Shown here: piece after piece, positions 6,543 to 6,591 of the stretch
How positions within the stretch are numbered: position 1 is the first letter of the stretch
Layout of the letters: every line of letters begins with the position of its first letter
Assembly (NCBI GenBank): GCA_021107685.1
Contig: JAIOSH010000036.1
Span: forward strand, 1-6,591
DNA: 6,591 nucleotides
From: Bacteroidales bacterium
Lineage (GTDB): Bacteria > Bacteroidota > Bacteroidia > Bacteroidales > SMBSF39
Direction of reading: 5' to 3'
Notes under the pieces: generated by a model
Told to the model about the DNA's origin: nothing
Seen by the model: only the letters and a program-made list of their open reading frames with translations
The model's database searches: none
Translations under genes and position numbers: made by a program

Positions 6543-6591
6543 ATTTACACAGTTATCTTAGTTACTTTCAAGTTTTCATAATTAACATTTA

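Larger units (their letters stand above)
6351..6591. other. Non-coding region downstream of the protease gene
   Basis: This AT-rich stretch carries no supported gene on either strand. It contains a facing A-tract and T-tract just after the protease stop, an 8-bp palindrome TAACGTTA (6386-6393), a weak hairpin TGCTT/AGGCA (6505-6509 and 6514-6518) and, directly after it, a perfect 9-bp inverted repeat (6522-6542). A minus-strand reading frame across about 6410-6565 is open for about 50 codons but has no ATG and is A-rich; I do not call it a gene. Confidence 0.6.

Noticed and set aside
6410..6565. Minus-strand frame of about 50 codons across the palindrome
   Set aside because: It has no ATG start, follows a stop, has an A-rich Lys-heavy end, and covers the inverted repeat; it is most likely non-coding.

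Overview
The window is AT-rich DNA that looks like Bacteroidota, most likely a Bacteroidales- or Marinilabiliales-like lineage. Four signs support this. There is a very large secreted protease ending in a type IX secretion sorting domain. Its Ig/PKD-like tail modules are of the kind common in secreted Bacteroidota proteins. Neither full-length gene has a Shine-Dalgarno sequence close to its start; both have A/T-rich leaders. An exact TAnnTTTG element, the Bacteroidota -7 promoter motif, lies upstream of the protease gene. The assignment rests on reading the sequence, not on a database search.

Layout: positions 1-130 hold the 5' end of a minus-strand gene whose product starts with a signal peptide; it runs off the window. 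After 74 bp comes mltF (205-1656, minus), a lipoprotein lytic transglycosylase with a solute-binding-like domain followed by an SLT catalytic domain; it starts with TTG. Positions 1657-2066 are a divergent intergenic region with a striking composition switch: 78 nt without C run directly into 110 nt without G, made of degenerate short repeats. Positions 2067-6350 (plus) encode a 1427-residue gingipain-family (C25) cysteine protease with signal peptide, propeptide, catalytic domain, Ig-like domain, two tandem CARDB-like domains, a jelly-roll module, three Ig/PKD-like modules and a T9SS C-terminal domain. Positions 6351-6591 look non-coding and hold A/T-rich terminator-like structure and a perfect 9-bp inverted repeat.

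Functionally, the two full genes are both envelope proteins. MltF would act on peptidoglycan from a membrane anchor, and the protease would be exported across the outer membrane by the type IX system and act at the surface or outside. They are divergently transcribed and nothing shows that they work together. I see no clear new multi-gene system. The most unusual features are the C-free/G-free intergenic block, the modular protease, and the downstream palindrome, which may be a dispersed repeat.
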